The notes under the pieces: generated by a model
Databases searched by the model: none
What the model was told of the DNA's origin: nothing
The model's input: only the letters and a program-made list of their open reading frames with translations
Translations under genes and position numbers: made by a program
Assembly (NCBI GenBank): GCA_018466975.1
Contig: JAENRS010000019.1
Span: 1 to 64,000, forward strand
DNA length: 64,000 bases
Direction of reading: 5' to 3'
From: Sparassis latifolia
Lineage: Eukaryota; Basidiomycota; Agaricomycetes; Polyporales; Sparassidaceae
Part shown: piece by piece, positions 37,662 through 49,720 of the stretch
Layout of the letters: every line of letters begins with the position of its first letter
Position numbering within the stretch: the first letter of the stretch is position 1

Positions 37662-39332
37662 ATGGAGCAACTATCGCAGACCCGAGGAGGAGAGATGGCT
37701 TTGGAAAGAACACTGTCTGGTCATTCGAAACCAGTCAATTCTATGCTTGTCGCCCAGGATGGTAGTCTACTTCTCAGTGCCGGTACGTTGTGTGTTAGTG
37801 CATTTCTGGTATTCACTTATGTTGCTTCATTCGCAGGCGACGATGCTGTGCTGAAGATATGGAGTTTACGATCGGGAGAACAGCGGCAAGAAATTTTTTG
37901 CACATTCCACGGGCCTATTGGGGCGATCGCGTGGGTTGATCTGGGGGGCGGATTGGATCGAGCCTTCGTGTTCGGTTGTGGCGATGGGTCAATACATTTG
38001 TATGTGCGAGATGATGCGACTGTAAGCTATTCATGAAGTGTCTTTTCATCTGTTTCATCTGTTAGCAGGATGTCTTTCTTTTTCGTTCGCTTGTGTGCAC
38101 TCACGAGGGATACGTGGAGGATATTCGATTCGATCTCAGCCATGGTAGACTAGTCACTATTGGACAAGGAGCAGTTCAAGTGTGGAGGTTTGAATCGGAA
38201 GGTATGTGGTACAATGTCATTCCAATGTCGTGCATTTTGACGGTGTGCGCAGGTTCAATATCTGCTGTATGGGCAACGAAGCCTTGTAAGGATTACATGG
38301 CTCGAGCAGTGCGCTTCTGTGATGAAGGCACAAGCGTTGTAGTTTTTTATGTGGAATCACATGAGATGTAAGTCACGCTATTGCTTTTTGGGGAACGTAT
38401 AATGATTGCAGTTAGTTGCTGCTACTGCATAGAGCCATTCAGATTAAAGTGGTCGAAGATCTTGCCCACTCGAATGTGAGTCTTAGTCCTCTGTTGGAGC
38501 ATGGATTTAATACTTCATCAACAGCGGATATGCCGATTTATCCGTCGACGGAAGAAGTCTCTGGGTGACTAACCTATGTGATGGGCTCAACCAGTATCGA
38601 TTTTCATCTATGGAGCGTGTTCGCAGTTATCCCTACCAGATCGTGAAAAATTATCCTGTGCATGTCGTGATACATGAATCGTCGGTTGTGGTAGGCGGCG
38701 ATGACGGTGTCGTACGGATTTTCGACACAACGAACTATCACAACGTTGAGATGCTGCACCATGGTGCAGGTATGGCTTATTTTATTTTCATTGACATGTG
38801 ACGTTAATCTGACGTTAGCAGGGCAATTGGTACAGGTAGTAACAGTGAGTGGCGTTGGGGAGGCATGAGGCTGCACTCATACTTGCAAAGGCTTATAGCA
38901 CGGAGAGTGAATTCAAGGTAGCGACAGCTTCTTCCGATGAGGGTTCATGCTGTATCAAGATATGGCAGCGGAAGCAGGTGAGCTGTGCTGATTATCTCTA
39001 GCGGGCTCCGCCAACAACATCATTATTCACAGAAGGTCGCTCATCATCGAGATGAGGCGCGAAGGCGTCAGACTGATGTCGGACTCGCATGGTGGCACCT
39101 TGTAATCATGGTCATCCTCACAATTGTGGTTGTCAATGCAGCTAATTCTGTGAACTGGGAAGCTGTCACGGGTAGCATGTTTGACCAAGTCAGGTCGAAG
39201 TCGCAACTGGGAGCGTCTGTAGTGCCGACGAGCGCATTCAGCGGGGGGGCAACATCGGTAGTAAATTGCGATTGGTTAGATGCAGTGTGTGAAGATGAGG
39301 ATGATGATGGAGATGGTGATGATGACATGTAA
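37662..39332 (+). CDS. WD40-repeat protein with a C-terminal membrane segment
   Basis: Starts MEQLSQTRGGEMALERTLSG at 37662. WD40 blades are visible: LSGHSKPVNSMLVAQDGSLL, then GDDAVLKIWSLRSGEQ (exon from 37837), FGCGDGSIHLYVRD, FDLSHGRLVTIGQGAVQVWR, VDGRSLWVTNLCDGLNQYRF and VVGGDDGVVRIFDTTN. Introns near 37783-37836 and at later GT-AG junctions link them. The C-terminal exon has a hydrophobic stretch WWHLVIMVILTIVVVNAAN and an acidic tail ending DDGDGDDDM. This is the architecture of a family of basidiomycete WD40 proteins; the partner is unknown. No disruption was noticed. Confidence 0.75.
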
Positions 39333-39525
39333 TATTTGTAGCAGTGTCAAGTAGAATCACTCAAAGTGGATAGCATGGAATGTATAGCATAATCATGAAA
39401 GTGCTATTCATAGGACGTTCACTGACATGAAAGCATACCGCTTCCCGTCCCAAGTGGTTCAAAATCGGGTGATCCTGTCCGCACTGCATCGCCTCAATAC
39501 TCCTGTGACCAGTGCATATGGTACA

Positions 39526-40258
39526 TCAGCCTTCAGTTACGCGCTGTAGATGCTGAGTTACCTTCTGCAGGGACTTGAACACATAGGTTTCCATTGACCA
39601 TTCCATCCGGATCGCATGGTCAACACGTTCTGATGCTGAGATGATGCTGACTTCCTCGGTACACGTTTTACTCCAGATACTTGCTCCAAAGTCTGGATAT
39701 GCACAGAAAGGATTGAGCGCGGAATCTGGCAAAGGTAAGTACTGGTGGATGGCCAGAAATGCGTGCTGAGAATCTTTCTTGTTACCATCATCTTCATTGT
39801 GACCGACGACCGAAAATATATGCCGGATGACATCTGGTACTGGCGGCACCGTGGGAGATGTTTGGAAGAACACGAGACTGTTCTTCTCGTTGGAGTGGAC
39901 AGTCGAATATCGCGTGCTGCGGATTGTGAGATGGCCATGAAGCAAGCAATGTCGGGTGAGTCACCAGCCTGGGACCAGAATGTTCAGTTCTGCTGATCGG
40001 GCCGCGAGGACATCGTAAAATTCACGTTCCAATCGGCGGACACTAGTCCAGTCAACAGTTGCACCGGTGTCTGGCGAAGGGCCGTCAAGAATTTGTTCGC
40101 CCAAGGTACGGATGTCCGTCATCAATGTGCCTCGCTGATCGCCTCCGAAGCATGACTGGACGATGGGTGCGCAGTCCTTCAGAACTTTCGGGCAGTCATC
40201 CCGCTTCAGAAATGCCTTGACATTGGCCGCGGTGCAGAAAGATTCAAGCGTCAGCCCA
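39526..40258 (-). CDS. Conserved-looking orphan gene, 5' part missing at the KDZ element end
   Basis: The minus frame is open from the element boundary: LTLESFCTAANVKAFLKRDD and DWTSVRRLEREFYDVLAARS (40245-39985), then an intron-like break, then exons with HAFLAIHQYLPLPD, NPFCAYPDFGASIWS and DHAIRMEWSMETYVF, ending at 39526. I recall similar AFLAIxRYxPL ... DFGA proteins in basidiomycetes, with no assigned function. The frame runs straight into the terminal repeat at 40259, so the gene may have been cut by the insertion. The sequence beyond the other end (60027 on) does not clearly continue it. Confidence 0.45.
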
Positions 40259-40335
40259 TTCAGTCATGTTTGTGAACTGGACTCCCATTTACCCTGACAT
40301 TGTCATGAACTGGACAGCCAGCGGACATCGGCCCA
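40259..40335 (+). repeat. Left terminal inverted repeat of the KDZ-TET element
   Basis: Near-perfect inverse of 59950-60026, about 75 bp, with a 1-nt indel and a few substitutions. Confidence 0.9.
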
Positions 40336-40384
40336 TCGGTCTGTGTAAGGAGCTGTCAGTGATCGGCTCATGGCGATGAAGGGA

Positions 40385-41430
40385 ATGCTGGAGCGATGGG
40401 CCCACCACCATAGGAGTATTTCTGAGCGATCGGCCCACCACCATGATGCAACTATTATACAGGCATGGGCCCACCGCCGGTAATAGTTCTGAGCGATGGG
40501 CCCACCGCCATAGGTGTATTTTTGAGCGATCGGCCCACTGCCACGGGGCTATTATACAGCCATCGGCCCACCGCCACCATGGTAGTACTGAGCGATGGGC
40601 CGACCACCATAGGTAGTGGTCTGAGTGATCGGCCCACCGCCACTGGGGCTATTATAGAGCCGTCGGCCCACCGCCATAGGTATATTTCTGAGCGATCGGC
40701 CCACTGCCACGGTGCTATTATACAGCCATCAGCCCACCGCCATAGGTAGTGTTCTGAGCGGTGGGCCGACCGCCATAGGTAGTGTTCTGAGCGATCGGCC
40801 CACCGCCATAGGTAGTGTTCTGAGCGATCGGCCCACCGCCATAGGTAGTCTTCTGAGCGATGGGCCGACCACCATAGGTAGTGTTCTGAGCGATCGGCCC
40901 ACCGCCATAGGTAGTGTTCTGAGCGATGGGCCAACCTCCATAGGTAGTGTTCTGAGCGGTGGGCCGACCGCCATAGGTAGTGTTCTGAGCGATGGGCCCA
41001 CCGCCATAGGTAGTGTTCTGAGCGATGGGCCCACCGCCATAGGTAGTGTTCTGAGCGATGGGCCCACCGCCATAGGTAGTGTTCTGAGCGATCGGCCCAT
41101 CGCCATAGGTAGTGTTCTGAGCGATCGGCCCACCGCCACGGTGCTATTATACAGCCATTGGCCCACTGCCATAGGTAGTGTTCTGAGCGATGGGCCGACC
41201 TCCATAGGTAGTGTTCTGAGCGATGGGCCCACCGCCATAGGTATATTTCTGAGCGATCAGCCCACCGCCACGGTGCTATTATACAGCCATCGGCACAACC
41301 CCATAGGTAGGGTTCTGAGCGATGGGCCGACCTCCATAGGTAGTGTTCTGAGCGATCGGCCCACCACCACGGGGCTATTATACAGCCATCGGCCCACCGC
41401 CATAGGTATATTTCTGAGCCCATAAGCATG
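40385..41430. repeat. Left subterminal minisatellite, about 33-bp unit
   Basis: Roughly 30 tandem units with core GGCCCACCGCCATAGG and spacer GTGTTCTGAGCGAT. A variant spacer (CTATTATACAGCCATC) recurs at intervals. Since 33 is a multiple of three, long repetitive ORFs arise on both strands; these are not genes. Two degenerate units also occur at 41855-41940. Confidence 0.95.
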
Positions 41431-41479
41431 GGTCGCCTGAAATATCTGACTAGCCTGGGCATAGCTGAGTTATTTGCCT

Positions 41480-41850
41480 TGCCCTAGGTTGTCAACTGGG
41501 CTCGTATCGTGTCCGTGTCGTCTTGGTGAAGCATGGGTGGGTGAAGGAACATACCAGATGATTCGTCAGGGAGTAGCATAGGTGGATGTATGAAACATGG
41601 AGATTGGTCGGGGGGAAGCATGGGCGGATGTATGAAGCGTGGAGATTGGTCAGGGGAAGCATGGGCGGATGCCACACCTGGTTGCCCGAGCCAAGAAGTA
41701 GACCATACGAAGTGAGCGGATTGTACCGAAGTCAACGAAGAGCACGAAGTAGGCGAGGATGCGGGCGTGTGCAAATCAGCGTCTGAGCTGAAGGACACCA
41801 CAGAAGAAGGGGCTCCGACGCCGAGTCGTTGCTCATGCGGCACCTCTTGC
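41480..41850. repeat. 42-bp imperfect triplication
   Basis: Three diverged copies around GAAGCATGGGYGGATG between 41525 and 41680. The minus-strand ORF 41843-41484 with repeated FIHPPMLP units is a consequence of the repeat; it could be a short low-complexity protein but I do not call it. Confidence 0.5.
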
Positions 41851-42061
41851 TCAGACCTATTGGCCCACCGCCATAGGTGTAGTTCTCAGCGATCAGTCAA
41901 CCGCCATAGGCATATTTTTCAGTGATTGATCCACCGCCTAACAGGGCAATGATGGAGCTACCGCCGGCCAATAATTTCCACGTAATCCACCCATCATTCC
42001 CTCCAATTCTGGTTAGCTCACTATCAGCTCTCCTTGCAGTATCACACTCTCTCCCACTGTG

Positions 42062-42400
42062 GGAAGGGTTGGCGAACTGTGGCGAATATCCTTCGCCATC
42101 TGAACATGGAGTTCAGAATGACTTCGCCAAACTCTCACAATTGGCATCGGCGTTTCGAGACATGCATCGATACAATTTGGGATGTGCCCTTCTGGGTAGA
42201 GTATGTGGAGACGAATGGCGGTCCTTTCCATCATGAGTAGGGTTGGCGAACTGTGGTGGATATCACTCGCCATCTGAACATGCAGTCCAGAATGACTTCG
42301 CCAAACTCTCCCATGTGGCATTGGCTTTCGAGCCATGCATCAGATACCATTGGGGATGTGCCCTCCTGAGGAGAGTATGTGGCTACTATGTTTCGCCTTA
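42062..42400 (+). repeat. Tandem duplication of about 175 bp
   Basis: 42062-42236 and 42241-42400 align along their length (GGGTTGGCGAACTGTGG, ACTTCGCCAAACTCTC and GGATGTGCCC occur in both). The copies are diverged, so the duplication is old. Confidence 0.8.
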
Positions 42401-42494
42401 CCACACCAGGTACATTGCCCAGGTTCAAAGACATGACAACCTTATATTCGACACACTACAGCACGAACGGACGCCTGGCATTGGGCGATTACAT

Positions 42495-43203
42495 TCCTAA
42501 CTCACGCAGCTGCCGCGTCGCCTCCTGCAGCTCTTCCAGCACCACATCCAGGTTCTGATCTGTCCTCTCGTGCAACCAACTAGTGAGGTTTGCGATGCGA
42601 ACATGCAGCTGTTCAAGCTGCACCAGTGTAGACTTCGGAGGCGGTGTACACCTTCTCCTACATTCTCGAGTTCAGCAAGACTGTAAGGTGCTGGAGCGTA
42701 CCACTCACCCAGGGATCACCAAGTTTGTACCACCAGGCCTCCATAGGGCTCCCGCGGCCCAACCTGGCGATCCCATTTCCACCAGTAGTCGGGTGAATCC
42801 TCGAGTAGGTTCTTAGGGCGAGGAATGAGGGTGGTGGGGCGTGGAATCGCCTTGGCGTCAATGCTGATGGGGCGCAGAACCGCGATTGAAAGTGCAGGCG
42901 GTGAGGACACTGGCGATAACTCCGCCATGGTCAATATGGTCAGCATGACCCGCCAGCGCGAGTCGCCACAGATACCCCTGACGGCAAACTGCACAGGACT
43001 CAGCAGGGTCAGGTGATATCAGCAAGAAAGGCGTACCATCTCCCGGCACAAGCCTTCCTCCCAACGGACCTTGGTGAAGTGATCTGGGTCAGGCTCCAGT
43101 GCCAGAACAGCTTCTTGGATCCTCCAAGTGTAGACTTCCAACTGCAACCTCCCTCTGGAGAACAGGCAGGGCGCGCATCTGATGTTGAAGACTGGGCAGA
43201 CAT
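42495..43203 (-). other. Possible small gene, unrecognised
   Basis: Minus ORF from 43203 begins MSAQSSTSDARPACSPEGGC; a GT-AG intron (about 43041-42994) could join it to an exon reading MAELSPVSSPPALSIAVLRP and SPDYWWKWDRQVG. The frame across the junction is uncertain. No family recognised. Confidence 0.3.
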
Positions 43204-43439
43204 GACGGTGAGTGGATGAGCCGAGGTTGATATCTGATCGACCTTATCTGATGTCTGATGTCATGCGATTGGAGAGCACATGCCGAGATGAAGCCCTCAG
43301 GCGAGGATGGAAGTCACTTCGCCAAATGTGATATTGGTGAGTAGGAATTACATACATGGCGATCACTACATCGATATAGCAAACATGAATATCGTACACC
43401 CCAGTGAACCCTGACTCAAAGCACATTTTCATCGCCCGC

Positions 43440-46400
43440 CCTTTCGTCCTCAATGTCCAGGGCGAGGATGTGGCTGAAGCGTCAGTGGCGTGGCTGGCGA
43501 AGGTCCGCCACATACTCACTTGCCTGGCGGCATAGCAAACATGACCCGCCAGGAAGGATCCGTCATCTCGAGCCAGTGAGCCCATCGTTCCGCATTCCGC
43601 TTGAAGGTGGCTATGGTCCAGGCCATTTCGAGTGGACCAAGACACGCTCCTCCCTCCATCTCTCATATCGAGCTCTGGCACGCAGCCAATTCACTCTATA
43701 GACTGGAGGGTAAATTAGCAGGAGGCCTAGAGATCGATCGGACAATTACGAACACTCGTCCATCCATTCTGATGAACCTCGATCTCCAGCGACATCCATG
43801 GTCAGAACCAAGCCAGGTTGGCGTTCCTGAGCCGGAGGTGCTAGCCTCGATGACGGCAGTCTTCACGTGCAGGTCCTTCTTATCCAAAGGGCGATAGAGG
43901 GCCAAGTCTTCATCGGTGGCGCCCAAGCGCATAATGGCGCATCGGTTGGCGGAATAGAGCCTGGCGCAGGCCAAGACGGTCTGATCGGCAGCATGAACCT
44001 CCGCCTGTGCACGGGTCATGGTTCCGATGCTGTTGGTGGGACGAACCCTCTTGCGGTAGAGGTAAGACTTCAGTCCAAGCGCCATGCGAAGCTCGTGGAG
44101 GATGTCATTCATCAGGCCTTTGCGCAACTCCAACTCTTGGGCCACCAGGGTCTGGAGCCCGTTGGCGATGGCGGCCATGAATCCGATCTGCGAAGGTAAA
44201 TTCAAGGAAGCTTGCTCGGGTGGAATCGCATCCTCGCCATACTCAGCGTCCTCCGGGTGTATTTGAAAAGGATTCTCATCCAAGGAATCCCAGAGCGCAC
44301 CATCGTCACGATCTTCCATGGCGGGAACATCCTCCAACCTTCCCATGAACTTCTCAGAGCGACGTTGGAATGTGAGAATGCTGACTTGAGCGCTGGCGGC
44401 GCTCGAGAGTCTTGAGGTCCTCCGCCATGCTCGGATTTTGACCCGCCTTGCGGATATCATTCGCAAGCTTAAGCCTGAAGGCCGTCAGAGCTCTATTTTT
44501 GTAAAGACGAGGCAAACTCACTGTGCTTCTTGAATTTTGAGGCCAGTCGACAACCATCCGGCGGTGCCCTTCTCCAAGCCCTTGGCGGACTCCTCGCCCG
44601 CCAGTCTGAGTTGGGTGAGGTCTTTACCGGGGCTTGCATTCCACGTCAACTACATGCCACACGATGATGGAAGGATACTCACCCTTCCTGAGCTGGACAT
44701 CGAAGGTGTCCATAATCTTCGGATCATTTTGGCGAGCCTCCATAGCGTCGTCGTACTCCTTCTGCCATGCCTCAAGGACCTCCTCATCTGTGGATGCAGA
44801 TAAAGCTTCAAAGGACTCCTTGCTTCTTGGGAAGCCCAGGAGCACGCGTTTCCACTTTGTCATCAAGGTTGGCACTGTAGGCAGCATAAGGCAGGTGGCA
44901 AATAGGGAAGGAGGAACCAGGCTCACCCATGCGAGTCGTCTTCTTCCAGTTGGAGTCATTCATGTGATCGTCAAGGACTTCTTGGCGGTGAGCTCGGGTC
45001 ATGCCCCTGGTACTGCCTGAGACCTCATTTGTGGGCGCCCACAGGGTCTCGATGACCTCGCCATCGACCATACCAGCGCCAACTATAAAGTTGGGCGAGA
45101 ACCGTTGGAAGCAGCAATCTTGGTGTCCGTGCACATGAAACAAGCCGATGCCTTGGTCTATCTTGAGCTCGAAGGGCATCCTCAGATAGGCGCTGTGGCG
45201 GAAACGTTTGCGGACATGGACGCCATACTGGCACATGATGTCGTACATGACGAGGACGAGGGTGATACCGGTGAGGGTCAGGAGCGCATTGCTGAGAGAG
45301 TAATCCATATTCATTTGTCTGCAGAGGGTGCGTCGGTGAGAATGAATCATGACAAGAGACATATGCGAACCTTTCTCCCTTCTGGAAATCGACGACAGTA
45401 TGAGGGCGAAGAAACCATGTCTGGCGCAAGCAGTGGCCCCGATTCCTGTGGCGTCGAGGTTGGCGCGATCCACATTGGCCTGATTGACAGCGCGGTGCTC
45501 ATGACAAGTGGAGCGCTGGTGGGCTTAGGAGTCAAGGGCGGAAGAAGAACGTGCAGCCAGACACGCACCTGATGGGACTCCATGGCCACCGCCAGATGAG
45601 CCTTGTAATCCTCTTGGCGACCATGAATGCCTGGCCGTCACTGAGGCGGCGTCCTCCTCGGGTGCTTCATCTTCATGTGCTCTGCACTGAAATTGCCATC
45701 CATGACAAAGCCGCGTTTGAACTTCCACTGCACTGGATCCGCTTGCCAATCGAAAGGCAGGTTGAGCCCAGGCTGGGGACAGGCGGGATAAAAGATGGCG
45801 AGGCCACCCTTCTCCACAGGATGGAGGGCATCGTGTGAGAAGCCGTGCCACTTGCGATATTTGAGTTGGCGCCATTGGCGGGACACCCGCATCAGCTCAC
45901 GATAACGGTCCTGGCGAGGAACTGGCATGAACGGTTGGGCCATGGGAATGCATGTGAACACTTACAGGAACGGTGCCAGGGAAGGCATTGCTCGTGACCC
46001 GTTTGAGCTTGCTGTAGTAGTTCAATGCCGCCGTCTTGCACTCTTTGTTCTCCAGAAGGAAATCGTCGAGGGCGGCGAATGTGAAAGCGGTATGGGGATC
46101 CTTGCGGTACCAGGGTAAAGTCCCATTTGAAGAAGCTGCATGTCACACTCCACTGCCATCTCACACTGGCACCAGTCAACGCCGATATGGTGAACGCCAG
46201 AGATGTCGACAATGACTATGATCCGATTCCCGTAACTGTCACGGCGAGGTGGCCGGGAGAGCACCGGTGGCACATCTTCCTCCCAAGTGGGATCGGGAGC
46301 ATCGTCGGTTTGCCTTGCTTCACCGTCAAGGGTGCCTGCCAGAGGTGCAAAGTTGAATGGGACCTCGCCATCATCTGAGACCTCGCCATCATGTGCATTT

Positions 46401-47093
46401 AGGTCTTCATTGGAGGCATTCCAGAAATCGGACCCCGGGGCCACCACCGGCGCAGGGTTGTTATGTGCTGTGAAGGCGCCCAGAGGGCAGGGATCTCCGC
46501 CATGCCCCAAATGGATGCAGACGCCAACCCGATACAGTGATGCCGGCTCAAAATACTGACCCTGCCAATGCTCTATCCGATGGAAAGGAGCACGCTGATG
46601 GCCATTACGACAGCAGTCGGTACAGGTGAGCGGTCTGCCCATACAGTCCAGGCATCGCCACCGTCCCTCGCCAACCTTGCATTCCGCACAGTTTCTGGGC
46701 TCAGGCGGGGCTTCCATCTCGACAATGGCATGAAGATAGTCATCACGGTGGGGTATCCAGTCCCTCATGAAGTCATTCTGGGTCTATCGCGCATGGTCAG
46801 ACCGTCAGATGGTCATGGCGGGAGTGCCCACCTTTGTCTTCCGAGCCGCCGGATCCAGCTGAATCGGCACACCTATGTTGCCCAGGACGTCGCCATCATC
46901 CAAGTTAAACAAGGAGCCTGAAGCTGGAGCCTTCGATGGACTTTTGGAAGGCGATGGCACGTTTGAACCGTGGGCATGGGCAAAATGCGTCCACATAGCG
47001 TACTCCCCTAGTGGTCTGCTTAGCTACCTTGGTCACAAACTCAACCTCGTCATCCAGGTCTACAACGAGCCTGCTTTTGTTGCATCTGCTCAT
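43440..47093 (-). pseudogene. KDZ transposase, CxC2 type (several frameshifts)
   Basis: Starts MSRCNKSRLVVDLDDEVEF at 47093. After an intron near 46825-46772 comes NDFMRDWIPHRDDYLHAIVE and the CxC2 cluster: CAECKVGEGRWRCLDC, CTDCCRNGHQRAPFHRIEHW, FEPASLYRVGVCIHLGH, then IIVIVDISGVHHIGVDWCQC. KDZ core: DRYRELMRVSRQWRQLKYRK, YPACPQPGLNLP, FVMDGNFSAEHMKMK, VNQANVDRANLDATGIGATA, GERQMNMDYSLSNAL, VMYDIMCQYGVHVRKRF, GIGLFHVHGHQDCC, NFIVGAGMVDGEVIETLW, RGMTRAHRQEVLDDHMNDSN, and a C-terminal NWLRARARYERWREERVL (near 43680). Single-base frame changes are visible near 46104, 45650-45600, 45400 and 43625, so this copy is not functional as it stands, unless these are assembly errors. Confidence 0.88.
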
Positions 47094-47622
47094 GGTTCAG
47101 GTCAGTGGGGAGTCGTATTGCAAACTCATCGATGAGCATTGTGTCCCTATCGCACAACACGTGCAAATCACACACGGTCTTGCTGCCCACCAGACTACTC
47201 ATCAAGGTGGTTAAGAATGGCTGCAATGCCTGGGCCTTATCACCTCGTGGTCTCTTTAGGCACCATATCAGCGTTATGCAGATAAGGATGCCATGTTGGC
47301 GAGAGGTCCGCCAATTGTATGTCGCTCTCAGTGCTAACTTTGCCTTGACTCGGAGTAGCATAATGCTCAAAGGGGAAACGTGCACTTGCACTGCGCGCTC
47401 GCCAACGCTGCCGCCATCTGCCCCACTAGCACTCACAACTTCTCGACCGAACACATTTCGCCACCATCTCCGCCAACTTCGAGGTCCGCCAACCATATGC
47501 TGCCATCAGTGATAACTACACCTTGAGCTGAACACTGTCGAGATGTGAAATGCGCACTCGTACCGTGCGCTCGCCAACCTTCAGCTAGGATTCGGAAATT
47601 CGAGACTCCATACATTTCGCCA

Positions 47623-48739
47623 TCACCTCCGCCAACTTTGTCCCGCCAATGAAGCTGCCATCGACAGTCTCCATCCCCTGCATAGTGTTCTCGTCTCCAT
47701 CAGTCTTTGGCATGATGTCCCTCTAATAAGCGAGCCAGTTAGGACCTGTTCTGAGTTAGGAATGCAGACTCGGTGATGAACTGTGCACATGCCAATGTGT
47801 GAGGCGTAATATGAAGCTTGCATCCAGTGGGGCGCCGGAATGCCTAGCCTGTTCTGGACACCCTCTCGCATGAAGTATGCATAGACGAGCCTTTCGCCAT
47901 CTGCTCGAGTGATGCCATGACGAATCGCCTTTCCACAGAAGGCTATGACAGTTCCAGGACTATAATCGATGGCGACACGCATGGCGGGGAACTTCAACCA
48001 CGCGCAAGTGTAGTTGCCCAACGTCGCCAACAGGTCGTAGAAGGTGTATCTTGTCTTGCTATCTCGGTGGAAAGGAGTTTCCCGGTTGGCGATCACCTGG
48101 AGCGCATTGAATGGCGACGACCAGTTCAGCGCCATCTCTCGCAATTCTGGGTCTTGCTGGATCAAACCCAAGCACTGGCGTCCTGCGGCATATAGTGTTG
48201 GGTGAACGACGGCCAGGATGGCGCCCAGCAATGCGGAGGAGTCATGAATATCACGCAGCCAACTTCTTCCGCCCTCAAGCTTCAGGCTGGCGGAGGTCTC
48301 CAGCCTCCCAGACTCCATATGCTGCAAAGGCTGTCCAGACGCAAGGCAAATGGCGTGGCGAGAGACCCACCTCTCTTACTTGTTGGAACCAACCTGGCGA
48401 GAGACACAAGGAGCCCGCTGGGGTGGGCACACTCCTCAGGAGGCAAGAAGTACAACGGGTTGTGTCGCCAACTGGCGGTGGTGCTGGAAGGCTTACTGGC
48501 TGCTATTGCTGGGTGTAGGGCCCTGGTCGCTTGGAGCATCTTCGTCTGACAAATTTGTCAGATCACAGCGCAAGGCTGGGCAAGCCACTCACCTGGCGGT
48601 CTGGTATCAACACTCTTGGAAGTATCCAAGCCAAGATGCGTCCGTGCATGTCCACGAGGGTGGCGGGCTGGTCTATCGTATTCGCTCTCACCAAATGGAG
48701 GAGGCCACTTCCGTTCCAGTTCTGCCTCGAGGACTTCAT
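47623..48739 (-). CDS. TET/JBP-family 2-oxoglutarate/Fe(II) dioxygenase
   Basis: Fungal TET/JBP proteins oxidise 5-methylcytosine in DNA. The C-terminal exon (48327-47623, 234 codons) is open and holds all expected catalytic residues: H87 and D89 in ANRETPFHRDSKTRY, the distal H137 in GTVIAFCGKAIRHGI, and R146 in ADGERLVYAYFMR, the 2-oxoglutarate-binding arginine. The family blocks WSSPFNALQVIANRETP, LATLGNYTCAWLKFP and GIPAPHWMQASYYAS are present. Upstream exons read ATLVDMHGRILAWILP (from 48739; the true start may lie further up), an intron at 48586-48540, then LHPAIAASKPSSTTASWRHN and PPEECAHPSG. The junction near 48360 is not resolved. It lies upstream of the CxC2-KDZ transposase on the same strand, the known KDZ-TET arrangement. 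Confidence 0.85.
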
Positions 48740-49720
48740 TCTGCCCGTGGGCTGAATCGAAAGGCTGTCGCAATATCTATCAATGTCCCTGCAGCCTTAC
48801 TATTACAATGGCGTGATCAGTGTGATCAGACCTGCGGCAAGACTAATGACTACCAGGATTACGGATGGCCTTCACAAGAGCATCTGCAATGCCATTGCAC
48901 TCCAATAGGAGGCGGATGGCATGGCGGAGAGCACTTCTATAGATGGCGCAGAATGGGCTGCATGAGTGGCCAGATGGAGCTTTCGGCGGAACATGAGCTC
49001 CAAGACTCCTGCTATCTGATCGGTCAGTGGCATGGGTGACAGATTGCTCATCTTGATACTATCTGCCAATCAATGGGGCGATTACAGCATGCATCGGTTG
49101 AAGGCAGCACAGGTGTATGGCGGGCTCAGGCGGTTGGCTTGCAGATGCAGGGAGAATGTAGGAGGGCCAGAATGGCAAAGAACAGTATGCATTCATCTGC
49201 CTGCATATTGCTTGCAAGCACGTCCCTTGCACATCTCACATGTTCATCATGCCGCCGAGCCGGACTTGATGCCGCCATGCGGATCACGGGCGGGTGGTCC
49301 GCCATGTCTGGGCCCTTCGTCACTGCCATCTAATTGGCGAGCCTAACTCCGAGGAAGCCCTTTATCCCACAGATTGGCATGCAGATGATCGCCAGATTGC
49401 CTCCGCCCAGCATTCGTGAGATGAAGTTGGCGTGGTGTGCTCTGCCATAGAAGCGGCATTCAACATTGCCTTTCACCAGGCATGAATGCTAGTGCATACC
49501 TACTACCACCTCCGCCACTGCGAAAAATACACATACAATGCTTCAGCAGTCACCACACACCATGGCGAGGAGGGTAATTGGTGTAAGCCCAAATGGGCCA
49601 TCAGCACGTGCATATTGAGTTGTGGGCGGCCGCCGAGGAAATGGACAGGCGCTGCCCGTTGAACTATCGACCCCCTTCACTGCCCCAACACAAAAATCTC
49701 ATCCTCGACATCGAGAAAGC
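48740..49720. other. Stretch between the divergent TET and HMG-like genes
   Basis: May hold the 5' part of the TET gene (minus ORF 49329-49126, MAVTKGPDMADHPPVIR) and promoters. Nothing else is recognised. Confidence 0.35.

Noticed and set aside
40385..41430. CRISPR-like array of 33-bp repeats
   Set aside because: Units are contiguous or share spacer sequence, there are no unique spacers or cas genes, and the genome is eukaryotic. It is a minisatellite.
40455..41462. Long ORFs of 335 aa (minus) and 237 aa (plus) with repeated YLWRWA/HRSEH and PTAIGSVLSD units
   Set aside because: They arise because a 33-bp tandem repeat keeps several frames open at once on both strands; no non-repetitive domain is present.
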